A stretch of 34,027 nt of DNA from Oscillatoriaceae cyanobacterium Prado104 (GTDB lineage: Bacteria; Cyanobacteriota; Cyanobacteriia; Cyanobacteriales; Microcoleaceae): the NCBI GenBank assembly GCA_025454405.1, contig JALOON010000118.1, positions 1 to 34,027 on the forward strand. The letters are read 5' to 3'. Under the pieces are notes generated by a model that had not been told where the DNA came from, did no database searches, and saw only the letters and a list, made by a program, of their open reading frames with translations. A program made the translations under genes and the position numbers. Of this stretch, positions 33,813 to 34,027 are shown in pieces. Within the stretch, counting starts at the first letter, position 1. Each line of letters starts with the position of its first letter.

Positions 33813-33938
33813 ATGACAATAATAGATGTTTTGCGCAATCGGGCACACGATCGATCCAATCAAAAAGCTTATATTTTTCTACAAGACGGTGAAAACGAGT
33901 CAGACAACCTAAGTTATCGAGATTTAGATCTAAACTGA
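33813..33938 (+). pseudogene. N-terminal fragment of a fatty acyl-AMP ligase-like enzyme
   Basis: The ATG at 33813 opens 41 codons: MTIIDVLRNRAHDRSNQKAY, then IFLQDGENESDNLSYRDLDL, then a TGA. The pattern DVLRNRA...NQKAYxFLxDGExES..LxYxxLD is the usual N-terminus of the long-chain fatty acyl-AMP ligases that start many cyanobacterial polyketide/peptide or hydrocarbon pathways. The frame stops just where the first helix of the adenylation domain should begin, and the 89 remaining bases do not restore it, so this is a broken relic. Continuation beyond the window cannot be judged. Confidence 0.65.
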
Positions 33939-34027
33939 AGTTCCCCCCTGGCAAAAACTTGAAACTGTCTCACTGTGCGACTTCCAAGTATTTTAGAGTC
34001 GCTCGCGCATGGGTACAATCGCTGAAA

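Overview
The window looks like chromosomal DNA of a filamentous, Oscillatoriales-type cyanobacterium (Microcoleus/Oscillatoria/Kamptonema-like; genus is inference). The evidence is frequent HIP1 octamers (GCGATCGC) and GATCG-rich words, an arogenate-dehydrogenase-type TyrA, an FtsH very close to the cyanobacterial type, pentapeptide-repeat genes, short heptamer repeats and many decayed IS200/IS605-type and MITE-like elements.

Layout. (1) 1-4378, minus strand: three tandem paralogous pentapeptide-repeat genes (the first cut by the window edge), each with the same short head and, in the two complete copies, the same roughly 245-residue C-terminal domain. A decayed TnpB gene sits between the second and third. 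(2) 4379-7101: IS debris, then tyrA, a small membrane protein gene converging on it, and an exported FxLYD-like protein. (3) 7682-10330: alaS, behind a 770-base non-coding stretch with a recognisable promoter. (4) 10331-20191: a MITE-like element, then a minus-strand block of three large glycosylation genes: a methyltransferase-methyltransferase-GT4 fusion, a stand-alone GT4, and a 1427-residue GT4/O-GlcNAc-transferase-like fusion carrying four copies of an unnamed helical module. The spacers hold tandem and dispersed repeats. (5) 20784-22622: ftsH, followed by a perfect 21-bp hairpin and a five-copy 68-bp tandem array. (6) 23350-33096: mostly membrane or envelope genes on the minus strand (ZIP-like, DUF2254, a Cys-rich one-span protein, a lipoyl-less 2-oxoacid dehydrogenase acyltransferase, DUF389, MscS, a two-SH3 exported protein, a four-span protein), ending with a plus-strand PRC-barrel/DUF2382 gene. 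(7) 33097-34027: no intact gene; remnants of an IS1634-type transposase and of a fatty acyl-AMP ligase-like N-terminus.

How the parts may work together. The block at 10952-20191 has the content of a glycan or protein-glycosylation locus: sugar transfer by three GT4 domains, methylation by two Rossmann domains, and an OGT-like domain that could modify protein Ser/Thr. The order of transcription is MT-GT4, GT4, GT4-OGT. The block at 23350-33096 is consistent with an envelope/osmotic stress set. Both interpretations are inference from domains and context. The most unusual items are the GT4-OGT fusion with its repeated module, the hairpin-bearing tandem array after ftsH, and the tandem pentapeptide paralogues with an unassigned C-terminal domain.
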